Shown here piece by piece: positions 8,252 to 16,230 of a DNA stretch of 38,107 bases. A program made the position numbers and the translations under genes. This stretch comes from Phycisphaerae bacterium (lineage in GTDB: Bacteria > Planctomycetota > Phycisphaerae > UBA1845): assembly GCA_020056715.1 (NCBI GenBank), contig JAGVHG010000019.1:1-38107 (forward strand), in the 5' to 3' direction. The notes beneath the pieces were generated by a model. The model did no database searches, had not been told where the DNA came from, and saw only the letters and a program-made list of their open reading frames with translations. The first letter of the stretch is position 1. The number at the start of each line of letters is the position of its first letter.

Positions 8252-8698
8252 GTGATCTGGATTTTGGCGACAAGGGGAGCGGCGACGAAACTGCGGGCGA
8301 CGCCGTTTACGGAGACGACGATCGAGGGCGTTCACAGTCTGGTCTATAGGCCGGGGATCGAGCCGGTCCCCTTCAGCGGCGAGGATCAGACCCAGGGGAA
8401 ATTGGGCACGTTCGGACGAGGCGTCTATCGCATTTCCGGGTTTATTTTTTCGTACCACGGCTCGGCGGCGGAAACGCTGTTCGCGGTCACGGCCGGGATC
8501 GACCTGATCATTCGTTACCAAGCGAACGGCCAAATGCGCAAACGCACTCTGAGCGACGTGATCTTCATCGGCGATGCGACCGTGACCGTCCCGGCGATGA
8601 ACGCGGGAGTGTCCGAGCTGGTGGGGATTCCGTTTCGGGTGCAGATTCCTTCGGGCGAGACGTTGGCCGAGCACGTGACCGACGCAGTGGATGCGTGA
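8252..8698 (+). CDS. Phage tail protein, possibly tube-like
   Basis: The 148-residue product is predicted to be mainly beta: IEGVHSLVYRPGIEPVPF, GRGVYRISGFIFSYHGSAAE and DVIFIGDATVTVPAMNAG, ending with VGIPFRVQIPSGETLAEHVTD. Size and position after the tail-completion candidate fit a tail-tube or tube-initiator protein, but no family motif confirms it. The start is GTG 8252 with only a weak purine stretch upstream; another start inside the first 20 codons cannot be excluded. The stop at 8696-8698 touches the next palindromic repeat. Confidence 0.45.
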   Translation: MIWILATRGAATKLRATPFTETTIEGVHSLVYRPGIEPVPFSGEDQTQGKLGTFGRGVYRISGFIFSYHGSAAETLFAVTAGIDLIIRYQANGQMRKRTLSDVIFIGDATVTVPAMNAGVSELVGIPFRVQIPSGETLAEHVTDAVDA

Positions 8699-8700
8699 AC

Positions 8701-8746
8701 CCCCTCACCCCAACCCTCTCCCCCTTTTGGGGGAGAGGGGGTTGAG
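8701..8746. repeat. CCCTCACCCC palindromic repeat
   Basis: After CCCCTCACCCCAA comes an 11-bp perfect stem (8714-8724 with 8729-8739) closed by TTTT. The same family occurs at 23974, 25480 and 36099. It lies upstream of the next gene's ATG, and reading through it gives a PHPNPLP-type peptide that should not be taken as protein. Confidence 0.88.
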
Positions 8747-8756
8747 ACGAGAAACG

Positions 8757-9203
8757 ATGGCGCGAGAGATCATCAAAGTTCTGGAAACGGCGCAGGCGGG
8801 GCTGACGCAACTATCGCTCGAATTGTCCGAGACGCGGGCGCGGCAGCGTCTGTCGGTCACGACGAAGGCCGCCACCGGATCGGGCCATATCGATGCGACG
8901 TTTTCGCTGGACCTACGCTATCGCCTGGTGTTTGTCCGTTGCCATTTTGCGGGAGGCACGGGCACGGCGGCGTTCACGATTTCCGTGGATTCTACGCGAG
9001 GGTCAGCCTATGACACCAAGCTCTTCACCATCACGCAGGCGGGAGTGAGCAAGGACGTGAACTTGCGGCTGGGCGGCGAAGATGCGGTCGATCCGTCGGC
9101 GTGGACTTTTCAGGCCGGCGACAGGGTGTGGATCAAGTGGACCAACCCCGATAGCGGGAGCATGACGTGGGGACTCGAGGTCGGGTTGGCGGTGGCGTCG
9201 TGA
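8757..9203 (+). CDS. Putative phage structural protein, unknown
   Basis: The start is set at ATG 8757, after the palindromic repeat, giving 148 residues. An in-frame ATG at 8691 would add a stretch translated only from the repeat and is rejected. The protein begins MAREIIKVLETAQAGLTQ and is otherwise beta-rich, with GHIDATFSLDLRYRLVFVR and a late DRVWIKWTNPDSGSMTWGLEV. The second half looks like a small jelly-roll or galectin-like domain, which would suit a virion surface or fibre protein, but no family is recognised. It lies among phage genes and runs in the same direction. Confidence 0.5.
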   Translation: MAREIIKVLETAQAGLTQLSLELSETRARQRLSVTTKAATGSGHIDATFSLDLRYRLVFVRCHFAGGTGTAAFTISVDSTRGSAYDTKLFTITQAGVSKDVNLRLGGEDAVDPSAWTFQAGDRVWIKWTNPDSGSMTWGLEVGLAVAS

Positions 9204-9213
9204 ACGAATGTGG

Positions 9214-9230
9214 ACTGGTAAAAAGCCAGT
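9214..9230. repeat. ACTGG-TAAAAAG-CCAGT palindrome
   Basis: A short inverted repeat lies in the 153-base gap between the two last phage genes. Read on the plus strand it gives TGKKPVPR, a peptide I recall as a common artefact of planctomycete interspersed repeats; this is memory, not a search. Confidence 0.5.
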
Positions 9231-9356
9231 ACCGCGACAGATATGGAGCGGTCTTGGAAGCGTCGGTCGCCCGGCCTGGACGTTGTATGACCATCGGCGC
9301 TCAAGACCGCTCGTTATCACTCGCGGTTCTGATCTCTCGCTACGGAGGTTTGACTC

Positions 9357-10007
9357 ATGCCCAAGACCTATACCGATGACATCGCCCCGGTCCTTCCTTC
9401 GTCGATCGCGGGGCCGTTTCAGGTGGTCAGCGCTTCGGACATCAACAGTTGGATCAAGATCGACCCGGTCAATGCCCGGATCATGGCCGCGGGCGGCGCT
9501 CAACCGATTCGGCGCATCATTCTGCCGTCGGCTCGAACCTACTCGAGCGCCTCCAGCTCCGCGATCGGCCAGTATCTCGTCGCCCTGTCCGTGACGGCGA
9601 CCCAACTTGGCGGGTTTTCTCTGACCCCGATCCTGATACCGGACGATATGGACGTGACCAAGCCTTGCAAATTCAAGATCCTCATCTCCCCGGCGGCTAA
9701 CGCGACGACCAACGGGCAGGTGATCCGCTTTTCGCTCGCCGAGACGCACGTCGCCGACGGCGGGACGCGCACCGAAACTAGCCTCGACTACGATTGGAAC
9801 GTGCCGGACAACTGGGCCACGACGAACAACAACCTGGTCACGATAGACAGCGGCGGCGGCTCGACTTTCGCGGGGAACACCTTTCAACACGGGCAGACCA
9901 TCGGCTTCCGCATCGCGCGGAACGGGCCGGCGGCGCAGGATACGTTCGATAAGGGCGTCAACATCGCCGAATACGCTCTATTCGAGTACACGGCGGAGCA
10001 GTACTAG
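9357..10007 (+). CDS. Putative phage structural protein, unknown
   Basis: The 216-residue product starts at ATG 9357 with a clear GGAGG nine bases upstream, the best translation signal in the module. It is Thr/Ser/Gly-rich and beta-rich, with ILPSARTYSSASSSAIGQYL, a central PCKFKILISPAANATTNGQVIRF and closing EYALFEYTAEQY. The N-terminus contains FQVVSASDINSWIKIDP. It may be a fibre or virion surface protein comparable to the preceding gene, but no family is recognised. Its TAG stop belongs to a heptad repeat array. It is the last visible gene of the phage module; no tape measure, baseplate or lysis gene follows. Confidence 0.5.
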   Translation: MPKTYTDDIAPVLPSSIAGPFQVVSASDINSWIKIDPVNARIMAAGGAQPIRRIILPSARTYSSASSSAIGQYLVALSVTATQLGGFSLTPILIPDDMDVTKPCKFKILISPAANATTNGQVIRFSLAETHVADGGTRTETSLDYDWNVPDNWATTNNNLVTIDSGGGSTFAGNTFQHGQTIGFRIARNGPAAQDTFDKGVNIAEYALFEYTAEQY

Positions 10008-10036
10008 GCTATAGGCTTTAGGCTGTAGGCTGAAGG
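10004..10036 (+). repeat. TAGGC heptad array after the last phage gene
   Basis: Units CTAGGCT, ATAGGCT, TTAGGCT and GTAGGCT follow in line; the first supplies the stop codon of the preceding gene. The rest of the gap up to 10156 shows no gene. Confidence 0.88.
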
Positions 10037-10156
10037 GGTGCTGATCGATCCGTCGGGTTTTACCGGATAGGATGACGGGTAGTGGGTCAGGTTGAACTCG
10101 GATCGGCACGTAGATTTCTCTTGCCTCTCCTACGCTCCTGGTGTATTCTTTAGCTG

Positions 10157-10330
10157 ATGCCTAAGCGGACAAGAAAGAATCGCCTAGAAGTGAACGAACT
10201 AGCCGCTGGGTCAGCACCAACGGCGACAAAGGCCCGTAGTCGGAAACGGCCAGCGCGACGATCGGGGAGTGCCCCCGATCAGCCCTCACGCGGCGCGTCC
10301 TTTTCGTCTCTTGACAACGCCCCTGCATGA
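10157..10330 (+). CDS. Small basic protein upstream of the methyltransferase
   Basis: An open frame of 57 codons runs from ATG 10157 to TGA 10330. The peptide starts MPKRTRKNRLEVNELAAG and has a strongly basic middle (TKARSRKRPARRSG), suggesting nucleic-acid contact if it is made. There is no strong ribosome-binding site. A stable hairpin (stem 10260-10267 with 10273-10280, GATCGGGG) lies inside it, and the methyltransferase promoter overlaps its last codons. It could be a leader peptide, a small accessory factor of the restriction-modification system, or chance. Confidence 0.3.
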   Translation: MPKRTRKNRLEVNELAAGSAPTATKARSRKRPARRSGSAPDQPSRGASFSSLDNAPA

Positions 10331-10358
10331 TACTTATAGTCACCGGCAATTGTAAACC
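10311..10358 (+). promoter_or_regulatory. Methyltransferase promoter with controller box
   Basis: A perfect -35 TTGACA (10311-10316) and -10 TATAGT (10335-10340) are 18 bp apart. The -10 lies inside TACTTATAGTC (10331-10341), which differs at one position from TACTCATAGTC upstream of the controller gene; GG and AT spaced further right also match (14 of the first 20 positions). In Esp1396I-type systems the controller protein represses the methyltransferase by binding such a site. Confidence 0.7.
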
Positions 10359-10387
10359 GATCCTGACTGGCCGATTGACGGTGGACC

Positions 10388-11158
10388 ATGCTTACTAAAC
10401 GCAAGCGTAAATCTCCTGATGGCGTCTCGACAAATGACCTGGTTTTCAGCACATACGCCGGCACAAACGACGAGATATTCCCTCACGTCGTCGCGCTGTA
10501 CGTGCCCAAGGGCAGCGTCGTCGCCGACGTGACTTACGGCCAGGGCGTCTTCTGGCGACGCGTGCCAGCTGACGCGTATCACCTCAAACCATCCGATCTT
10601 TCGACGGGGACCGATTGCCGGGAGCTGCCTTACGAAGCGGCGTCGATCGACTGCGTCGTCTTCGATCCGCCGTACATGCACACCCCGGGCGGCACGGCCC
10701 ACGTCGAGCACCAGAACTTTGAGGCGTACTATCGGAACAACCGGGCGGACTCGGACAAGAAGTACCACGAGGCCGTTCTCGACCTGTACTTCTCCGCAGC
10801 GCGCGAGGCCTGGCGCGTTCTCCGGAGCGGGGGAATTTACATCGTCAAGTGCCAAGACGAAGTTTGCGCGAATCGTCAGCGGCTCACGCACGTGGAGATC
10901 ATCAACGAGTTGGCCACGTACGGCTTCGTCGCGGAGGATCTTTTCGTCGTGGTACGGAACGGCAAGCCCGGCGTCAGCCGCATTCTGCGGCAGGCCCACG
11001 CCCGCAAGAACCACTCGTACTTCATTGTCCTATTGAAGCCCAAGGGTAAGGCCCGGTGGACGGGCGTCGCCGATGCGCGCCGAATCGACGTTCACCGGAA
11101 TGGCAATGGAACAGTGCGGCGCGCGCCTAGCACCCCAGAGCCGACGCTATTTCCGTGA
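10388..11158 (+). CDS. DNA methyltransferase of a type II R-M system
   Basis: The 256-residue protein is an S-adenosylmethionine-dependent amino methyltransferase (N6-adenine or N4-cytosine). Motif I is [10 protein letters not shown] at 46-55 and the catalytic motif IV is DPPY at 93-96, in the order I then [18 protein letters not shown] near 138-155 matches the strand after the cofactor domain. It protects host DNA from the endonuclease encoded convergently; the two coding regions overlap by 32 bp at their 3' ends. Expression probably starts at the TTGACA/TATAGT promoter with a controller box. The target recognition region is not obvious, so specificity cannot be stated. Confidence 0.82.
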   Translation: MLTKRKRKSPDGVSTNDLVFSTYAGTNDEIFPHVVALYVPKGSVVADVTYGQGVFWRRVPADAYHLKPSDLSTGTDCRELPYEAASIDCVVFDPPYMHTPGGTAHVEHQNFEAYYRNNRADSDKKYHEAVLDLYFSAAREAWRVLRSGGIYIVKCQDEVCANRQRLTHVEIINELATYGFVAEDLFVVVRNGKPGVSRILRQAHARKNHSYFIVLLKPKGKARWTGVADARRIDVHRNGNGTVRRAPSTPEPTLFP

Positions 11159-12002
11159 AGAAGTTAGCGAACGGCTGTAGGTTGACCAAGCCGGGGAACT
11201 CGTTCGCGAGTTGGCGATAGCGCTCCGGCGGATCGAAGTAGTAGATGCGGTGCATCTGGGCGAGGAGTGCCTGATACGCCAGCCATTGGTCAGGCACGCA
11301 GATTTCTACCACTTCGAGCGACCGCGAGTCCAGCTTCGTTTCCCCAAAGAGCACCATCAGACCGCGATAACGTCCGATGCCATAAGCGCTGTCGAGAAGC
11401 CGCTGGTGCGCCCATGCCTGCACAACTCGCTCGCGCGTGGACATTTTCACGGCAAGATGCAACGATGCTTGCTCGTTGAGGTCAAAGATGAAATCCATCG
11501 TCAGACGCACATTGCGGTTCTGGATCGGCAGGACCGCGCGCTTGCGCGGCTCGGTACCGGCCGCGCGGGCGATCAGATGCCCGACAAAGCACTCGAAGTA
11601 CGTGGCGGGGCCTTTCTTGTTCTGGCGGTCGAACAACTCCAAGGCTAGACACGGGGAGAGCGCCACCGTGTATAGGAACGCGGGCAGGTCGGTTGCCGAT
11701 AGGAGTCCTCTCTCCCACTCGTTCCACATGGAATCGATCTGACGCAAGTCCGGGAGGAAATATTGGCGATTTGCGGGCCGGGAGACGACGCTGGCTGCAT
11801 CGCGTCTCCGGAAACCCTGGTACGACTTCCCGGGAACGCGCGAGTTCAAGTCAACAGTCGTGCAGCCGTTTTGCAAGAACGCCAACGACACACGCGCGAC
11901 CGAGTGTATCGCGTTGCCCGTTTCTTTCGAGGTCCAGGAGGCGCGGCATGCCCGCTTCACCGCTTCGTAACCCGCTCTAAGTTCTGCGAGGTCATCCGCC
12001 AC
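11127..12002 (-). CDS. Putative type II restriction endonuclease
   Basis: This 291-residue protein is assigned from context and a nuclease-like core. It follows the controller gene by a single base (GTG start at 12002) and is convergent with the methyltransferase. The core [16 protein letters not shown] (Glu137), RLTMDFIFD (Asp170) and [15 protein letters not shown] (Lys186) looks like a PD-(D/E)xK site followed by the K-x-S-T-x-R-E-R pattern seen in several type II enzymes. The residue two before Lys186 is Ala instead of the usual Glu/Asp, so the second acid may come from elsewhere. It would cut unmethylated foreign DNA. Confidence 0.7.
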   Translation of the reverse strand: MADDLAELRAGYEAVKRACRASWTSKETGNAIHSVARVSLAFLQNGCTTVDLNSRVPGKSYQGFRRRDAASVVSRPANRQYFLPDLRQIDSMWNEWERGLLSATDLPAFLYTVALSPCLALELFDRQNKKGPATYFECFVGHLIARAAGTEPRKRAVLPIQNRNVRLTMDFIFDLNEQASLHLAVKMSTRERVVQAWAHQRLLDSAYGIGRYRGLMVLFGETKLDSRSLEVVEICVPDQWLAYQALLAQMHRIYYFDPPERYRQLANEFPGLVNLQPFANFFTEIASALGC

Positions 12003-12003
12003 G

Positions 12004-12225
12004 TCAAAGCCCCTTCGTAAGTTCCGACACGCTGACGCTCAAGGCCCGCGCTAGAACCTCGATGTTACGGAGGGACACGTTGCGTTCGCCCCGCTCAATT
12101 CCGCCGACGTAAGTTCGGTCGAGTTCGCACCGCTGAGCAAACTGCTCCTGCGAGAATCCCGCCTTTTTGCGAAGCTCCCTCAGCCGCTGGCCGAAGCGAA
12201 CGAGGATGTTGGGGGTCTTGCTCAC
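12004..12225 (-). CDS. R-M controller (C) protein, XRE family
   Basis: The product is 73 residues, the normal size for C proteins of type II R-M systems, and consists almost entirely of a Cro/C1-type helix-turn-helix: [38 protein letters not shown] (residues 35-52) and a dimerisation helix. C proteins bind tandem boxes as dimers, first activating their own C-R operon and then repressing it, and thereby delay the endonuclease until methylation is done. Here the gene is followed after one base by the endonuclease gene. The start is GTG 12225. Candidate boxes are seen upstream of it and in front of the methyltransferase gene. Confidence 0.88.
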   Translation of the reverse strand: MSKTPNILVRFGQRLRELRKKAGFSQEQFAQRCELDRTYVGGIERGERNVSLRNIEVLARALSVSVSELTKGL

Positions 12226-12248
12226 GCCCGAGAGGTTAAGAAGGCAGG

Positions 12249-12295
12249 GGGTTATATGTCCACGGACTATGAGTACCGCCCTTTATAGCTCTCAA
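12249..12295 (-). promoter_or_regulatory. Controller-endonuclease promoter with C-boxes
   Basis: On the minus strand, TTGAGA (12295-12290) and CATAGT (12271-12266) are 18 bp apart, the same geometry as the methyltransferase promoter. The -10 lies in TACTCATAGTC (12275-12265), followed by CGTGGACATATAACC, which matches the classical double C-box organisation with the central GTCCGTGGAC. Confidence 0.72.
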
Positions 12296-12374
12296 GGGCT
12301 TGCTGGTTAGTCCCACCCTTGACATCCGGCGAACGTTTCGCGTTCAGGGCAATGCGCGCCCGCGGCTCGCCTTG

Positions 12375-12402
12375 TTGTCCGTCGGGTGTCCTCGGATAGA
12401 AT
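12375..12402 (+). promoter_or_regulatory. Possible promoter of kbl
   Basis: TTGTCC (12375-12380) and TAGAAT (12397-12402) are 16 bp apart and lie 35 bases before the kbl start. Confidence 0.35.
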
Positions 12403-12436
12403 GGCGGCGGTTACCAATAATGTTGGGAGTCGTTGC

Positions 12437-13678
12437 ATGTTCGGTCGCATGAAGCAGGACCTTCAACGGGAACTCGGCCAGATTCGAGAGGCCGGGTTGT
12501 ATAAGGAGGAGCGGTGGATCCTATCGCCGCAGAGCGCCGACATAAGGGTCGTTTACCCGCAGGGGAACCCGCCGAAGGAAGTTATTAACTTCTGCGCCAA
12601 CAATTATCTGGGGTTGTCGTCGCATCCCAAGGTGATCGCCGCCGCCCGCGAGGCACTCGAAACTCACGGGTATGGAATGAGCAGCGTGCGTTTCATCTGC
12701 GGCACGCAGGACATTCACAAGCAGCTTGAACGGCGGATCAGCGAGTTCCTGGGCACGGAGGACACCATCCTCTACGCGGCCTGCTTCGACGCCAACGGCG
12801 GACTGTTCGAGCCGCTGCTCGGCGCGGAGGACGTGATCATAACCGACCAACTAAACCACGCCTCGATCATCGACGGCATCCGTCTTTGCAAGGCCAAGCG
12901 ACTCATCTACGCGAACAACGACATGGCCGAGCTGGAAGCCAGACTCAAGGAGGCCAAGAGCGCTCGCTATCGCATGATCGCCACCGACGGGGCGTTCAGC
13001 ATGGACGGCGGCGTCGCCCAACTCGACAAGATCTGCGACCTGGCCGACAAGTACGACGCCCTGGTGATGGTGGACGACTGTCACTGCACGGGGTTCATGG
13101 GGAAAACCGGGCGCGGGTCCGCGGAACACTGCGGAGTGATGGGACGTGTCGATGTCATCACCTCGACACTCGGCAAAGCATTGGGCGGCGCCTCGGGCGG
13201 GTTCACTTCGGGTCGAAAAGAAATCATCGAACTGTTGCGGCAACGTTCGCGCCCCTATCTGTTCAGCAACACCCTTGCACCGGTGATCGTGAAGGCGTCC
13301 TTAGCGGTCATTGACTTGCTGAGCGAATCGACGACCCTTCGCGACAAACTCGAAGCCAACACCAAGCGATTCCGAACGAAAATGACTGAGGCCGGTTTCG
13401 ACATCAAGCCGGGCAGTCATCCCATCGTCCCCATCATGCTCTACAACGCCAAGCTCAGTCAGGACGTGGCCCGTGATTTGTATGACGAAGGCATCTACGT
13501 AATCGGATTCTATTACCCCGTGGTCGCCAAAGGATTAGCCCGTATTCGCGTGCAGCTTTCCGCGGCCCACGAATTCTTCCACATCGACAAAGCGATCGAG
13601 GCGTTCACCAAGGTTGGCCGCAAGTATGACATCCTGGGAAAGACGAAGGATCAGATCATCGCAAAGTACGGCGGTTGA
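12437..13678 (+). CDS. kbl: Glycine C-acetyltransferase (2-amino-3-ketobutyrate CoA ligase)
   Basis: The enzyme converts 2-amino-3-ketobutyrate and CoA to glycine and acetyl-CoA, the second step of threonine breakdown by threonine dehydrogenase. The 413-residue sequence closely follows the E. coli enzyme as I recall it: [10 protein letters not shown] at 51-60, [29 protein letters not shown] and the PLP lysine in [14 protein letters not shown] (Lys247). The cofactor-contact segment reads DDCHCTGF where E. coli has DDSHAVGF, an uncommon pair of cysteines. I chose ATG 12437 because GGGAG precedes it by seven bases and it matches the usual N-terminus; an upstream in-frame start at 12386 is unsupported. 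No tdh is adjacent. Confidence 0.92.
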   Translation: MFGRMKQDLQRELGQIREAGLYKEERWILSPQSADIRVVYPQGNPPKEVINFCANNYLGLSSHPKVIAAAREALETHGYGMSSVRFICGTQDIHKQLERRISEFLGTEDTILYAACFDANGGLFEPLLGAEDVIITDQLNHASIIDGIRLCKAKRLIYANNDMAELEARLKEAKSARYRMIATDGAFSMDGGVAQLDKICDLADKYDALVMVDDCHCTGFMGKTGRGSAEHCGVMGRVDVITSTLGKALGGASGGFTSGRKEIIELLRQRSRPYLFSNTLAPVIVKASLAVIDLLSESTTLRDKLEANTKRFRTKMTEAGFDIKPGSHPIVPIMLYNAKLSQDVARDLYDEGIYVIGFYYPVVAKGLARIRVQLSAAHEFFHIDKAIEAFTKVGRKYDILGKTKDQIIAKYGG

Positions 13679-13725
13679 ACGCGGAGTTGCTCGCCGTCGG
13701 GGTTGGGACATACAATTGCGTCGTT

Positions 13726-14310
13726 ATGGCCCTCTCATCTTTTACGGACTACTGCATGGCGATGGAGCGTGTCGAGCGGCGGTTGCGGAGGGTCACGGCG
13801 GCGCTGAACGCCGGCGGGATCCGTTACGCGGTGATCGGCGGAAATGCGGTCGCGGTGTGGGTGGCCAAGGTCGATCCGGCCGCAACTCGCACCACCGTCG
13901 ACGTCGATCTGCTCGTTGACCGCGACGACGTCGATCGGATCACCACCGTCCTGCACGCCATCGGCTTTGAGCGCCATGACCTACGACATATGGTTCTTTT
14001 CGTTGACCCGGACGAGCCGAGCCGAAGGTCGGGCGTTCACTTAGTCTGGTCGGGACAGAGGGTCCGCCCCTCCTACTTGCACAGCGCCCCGCGGCTTGAC
14101 GAGGCGGTTTTCGACCCGCAGGGATTTTGGGTTCTCGATCTACCGGCGCTTTTGCGGATGAAGCTCACCTCGTTCCGCGATATCGACCGCGTGCACGTGG
14201 CCGACATACTTCGCAACGGCTTGATTCACGACGACGTGCGCGCGGGTCTACCGGTTGATCTCCGCGAGCGCCTCGACTCCGTTGCGGCACACCTCGACGA
14301 CGACGAATAA
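13726..14310 (+). CDS. Nucleotidyltransferase-fold protein, AbiEii-like
   Basis: The protein of about 194 residues has the minimal nucleotidyltransferase signature: YAVIGGNAVAVWV (about residues 35-47) followed by TTVDVDLLVDRDDVDRI, where the Asp-x-Asp pair would bind metal. Such domains occur in AbiEii-type toxins and in DUF6036-like proteins of unknown role. The later VLDLPALLRMKLTSFRDIDRVHVADIL is the usual C-terminal helix with a conserved Lys and Asp. No antitoxin gene is visible next to it. ATG 13726 is preferred, ATG 13756 also possible; a frame reaching back to 13675 would overlap the kbl stop. Confidence 0.7.
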   Translation: MALSSFTDYCMAMERVERRLRRVTAALNAGGIRYAVIGGNAVAVWVAKVDPAATRTTVDVDLLVDRDDVDRITTVLHAIGFERHDLRHMVLFVDPDEPSRRSGVHLVWSGQRVRPSYLHSAPRLDEAVFDPQGFWVLDLPALLRMKLTSFRDIDRVHVADILRNGLIHDDVRAGLPVDLRERLDSVAAHLDDDE

Positions 14311-14401
14311 CGAGGGACGCTTCGTTCGACTTTCGGCCCATGCGCAAAACTTTGAAAGAGACGTCCGCGGAGGTTACAGTATCGGCGACGGCACAGGCCT
14401 G

Positions 14402-14485
14402 GCCGGAGTGGCGGAATTGGCAGACGCGCGGGATTCAAAATCCCGTGCCCGCAAGGGTGTGAGGGTTCGACTCCCTCCTCCGGCA
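14402..14485 (+). tRNA. tRNA-Leu (CAA)
   Basis: An 84-base cloverleaf is visible. The acceptor arms GCCGGAG and CTCCGGC pair, the D-arm reads TGGCGGAATTGGCAGACGC, the anticodon stem CGGGA/TCCCG closes the loop TTCAAAA with anticodon CAA at 14436-14438, a class II variable arm TGCCCGCAAGGGTGT follows, and the T-arm is GAGGGTTCGACTCCCTC. CCA is not encoded. It decodes UUG. Confidence 0.95.
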
Positions 14486-14490
14486 ATGCT

Positions 14491-14538
14491 TAGACCATAG
14501 GCTGTAGACCGTAGGCTGTAGGTATTAGGCTGTAGGCG
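14491..14538 (+). repeat. TAGGC heptad array beside tRNA-Leu
   Basis: Heptads such as CATAGGCT, GTAGACC, GTAGGCT, TTAGGCT follow directly after the tRNA. The array is the same family as in the phage module. Confidence 0.85.
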
Positions 14539-14567
14539 CTCTCCTCCTTTAATGGAAGTAGATCGCG

Positions 14568-16004
14568 CTATTGGAGGTAGACCGTGGCAGCGGATTTGAG
14601 CGCGGGAATCTGATCTTTCTTGGTTGCCAATTCTTCGGCGTCAAGGGCGAAGAGCGGGGAGATTTCGACGGTAACATCTGGTTCACCATTGGGATCGCGC
14701 GGGACTTTAACACCCGCCGCCTCCAACCATCGACAGGCCCGGCGGATCTGATCGTGCTTGGCCGATTCCAATGAATCAACTCCGGTGAGGTTTTTCACCG
14801 GCGAGAACTCCTCGGTCCGATCGACTTCTAACGCCAGTGGATTCGTTGCCGACGGCAATGCGTCGAAGATGAACGTTTCCAGTTTTATCGCGTTGGGGGT
14901 GCTCGGCGAAACGAGCGAACCGTCGTCATTGATGAACGGGACGACCTTTTCCGCACGGCGGCAGGGTAGTTCGAAGGACCGGCTGGTGATGCGTTGCACG
15001 AAACCGACATCGAGCAGATGCATGGCGAGGTTGCCGGCGTCGAAGCGGCGGCGACCGTCGGCGTTCTGTACGCGGGCGTGGATTTCGGGGAACTCGGAAT
15101 ACTCGATGACCGTCAGGCGGCCATCGCGAAGGCATAGGTTCCCGACTCGTTCGAGATCGTCTGCTTTCCGTGCGACTTTGGTGGACATCTCCGATTGGGT
15201 CAGTGCGTGCAGACCGATGAACAGGGGATCGAAGGGCTTCACGAGCGGGTTATCGACTTGGAAGTAGGAGATGACCTCCACACCCCGTGCTTGCATATCC
15301 GCCAAGGCGCCGCTGCGAAGCAATGCCTTCAAGACTCCGCCGTGCCCGTCGGGGGCGAGGGCGAGACGGTGTTTATCCTCCAGCAATAGGCGGCCCGCGA
15401 AATCAAACGCGGGGAGCATTCCTTGCTGGAACACGATTACGTCGCGTCGAGGCAGACCGAAGAAGTGATGTCGGACGAGAAAATCGACGGTTTCGTAGTG
15501 GTTGGCGGGGCTGGTCATGACGTACCAGGGGATGGACACACCGTACCGACGGCCGGCGGCAAGGACCGTTTCCGCGAAGAGTTGGAAAAGGGTCTTTCCT
15601 CCCACTGGCGTTACAGGGACGGCTCCCTTGGGTCCGGCGAATCCCAACCTCGTCCCCTGCCCGCCCGCGACCGTTAGGGCCGCGACTTTGCCGCCGGCGA
15701 TCCGCTCGCGCCCGACTCGGACAGCTTCCTCGTAGAGTGTTTGCTGATCGGGTCCGGGTATACGCGGATAGATCGGGGCCGGTAGAAGTTCGCCGACAAG
15801 CGCCGTGTTGGGTTGGGAGAGGACATGCGTGGGGATCAGCTTGTCAAGCACATCCCAGGGGATGGATTCTAGGTCATCTAGTAGCCGTTCACGTTCGCCG
15901 GAAGCGAGACCGTCCCACCAGCGTAGAACATGATCTTGTCCCCGCGGCCGGAGGTTCACGAGGCAGTTCCGATAGCGTTCGTCGGTGCCGGGCATTGAGG
16001 TCAT
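14568..16004 (-). CDS. UAP/UDPGP-type UDP-sugar pyrophosphorylase
   Basis: The 478-residue enzyme belongs to the UDPGP type 1 family, which makes UDP-GlcNAc or UDP-glucose from UTP and sugar 1-phosphate. The nucleotide loop AGGQGTRLGFAGPKG lies at 113-127, followed by VYVMTSP-like strand residues, DKHRLALAPDGHGGVLKAL and YFQVDNPLVKPFDPLFIG, which are typical of eukaryotic UAP1/AGX1 more than of bacterial GlmU or GalU. UDP-GlcNAc for peptidoglycan or lipid A precursor supply is therefore the more likely product. The N-terminal 100 residues form the helical domain of UAP. Either ATG 16004 or the ATG three codons later may be used. Confidence 0.85.
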   Translation of the reverse strand: MTSMPGTDERYRNCLVNLRPRGQDHVLRWWDGLASGERERLLDDLESIPWDVLDKLIPTHVLSQPNTALVGELLPAPIYPRIPGPDQQTLYEEAVRVGRERIAGGKVAALTVAGGQGTRLGFAGPKGAVPVTPVGGKTLFQLFAETVLAAGRRYGVSIPWYVMTSPANHYETVDFLVRHHFFGLPRRDVIVFQQGMLPAFDFAGRLLLEDKHRLALAPDGHGGVLKALLRSGALADMQARGVEVISYFQVDNPLVKPFDPLFIGLHALTQSEMSTKVARKADDLERVGNLCLRDGRLTVIEYSEFPEIHARVQNADGRRRFDAGNLAMHLLDVGFVQRITSRSFELPCRRAEKVVPFINDDGSLVSPSTPNAIKLETFIFDALPSATNPLALEVDRTEEFSPVKNLTGVDSLESAKHDQIRRACRWLEAAGVKVPRDPNGEPDVTVEISPLFALDAEELATKKDQIPALKSAATVYLQ

Positions 16005-16230
16005 CGTGTTTCGAGTAGGTCTTAACCGAGTCCCCAGGCCACGATAGCCCGCGTATGGTCCTTAAACAAGCGGGTGAAGGGAGGACCGCCGCCCGCAACA
16101 CGGCTATAATCCATTGCCAAGACTAAAGTTATGAACCGATAACCTAGGTGAATCCGGAGACCCGATCTGGTGTATAACATTGGCGTAGCGGCGGTTGGTC
16201 CGCGCGCAGGCGTTTGGATGAGATGAATCA

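Noticed and set aside
8691-8756. Upstream start for the gene at 8757
   Set aside because: The added residues come from the CCCTCACCCC palindrome (PHPNPLPLLGERG), a common translation artefact of this repeat, and a better start follows.
9208-9594. 128-codon plus-strand frame
   Set aside because: It overlaps the gene at 9357, which has a far better ribosome-binding site, and begins with a repeat-derived peptide (TGKKPVPR).
13675-13725. Extended N-terminus of the nucleotidyltransferase-fold protein
   Set aside because: It would start at TTG inside the kbl stop region and has no ribosome-binding site; conserved residues begin later.
16105-16110. TATAAT as a promoter of the GspE-like gene
   Set aside because: No acceptable -35 hexamer lies 16-18 bp upstream, and it is 120 bp from the start codon.
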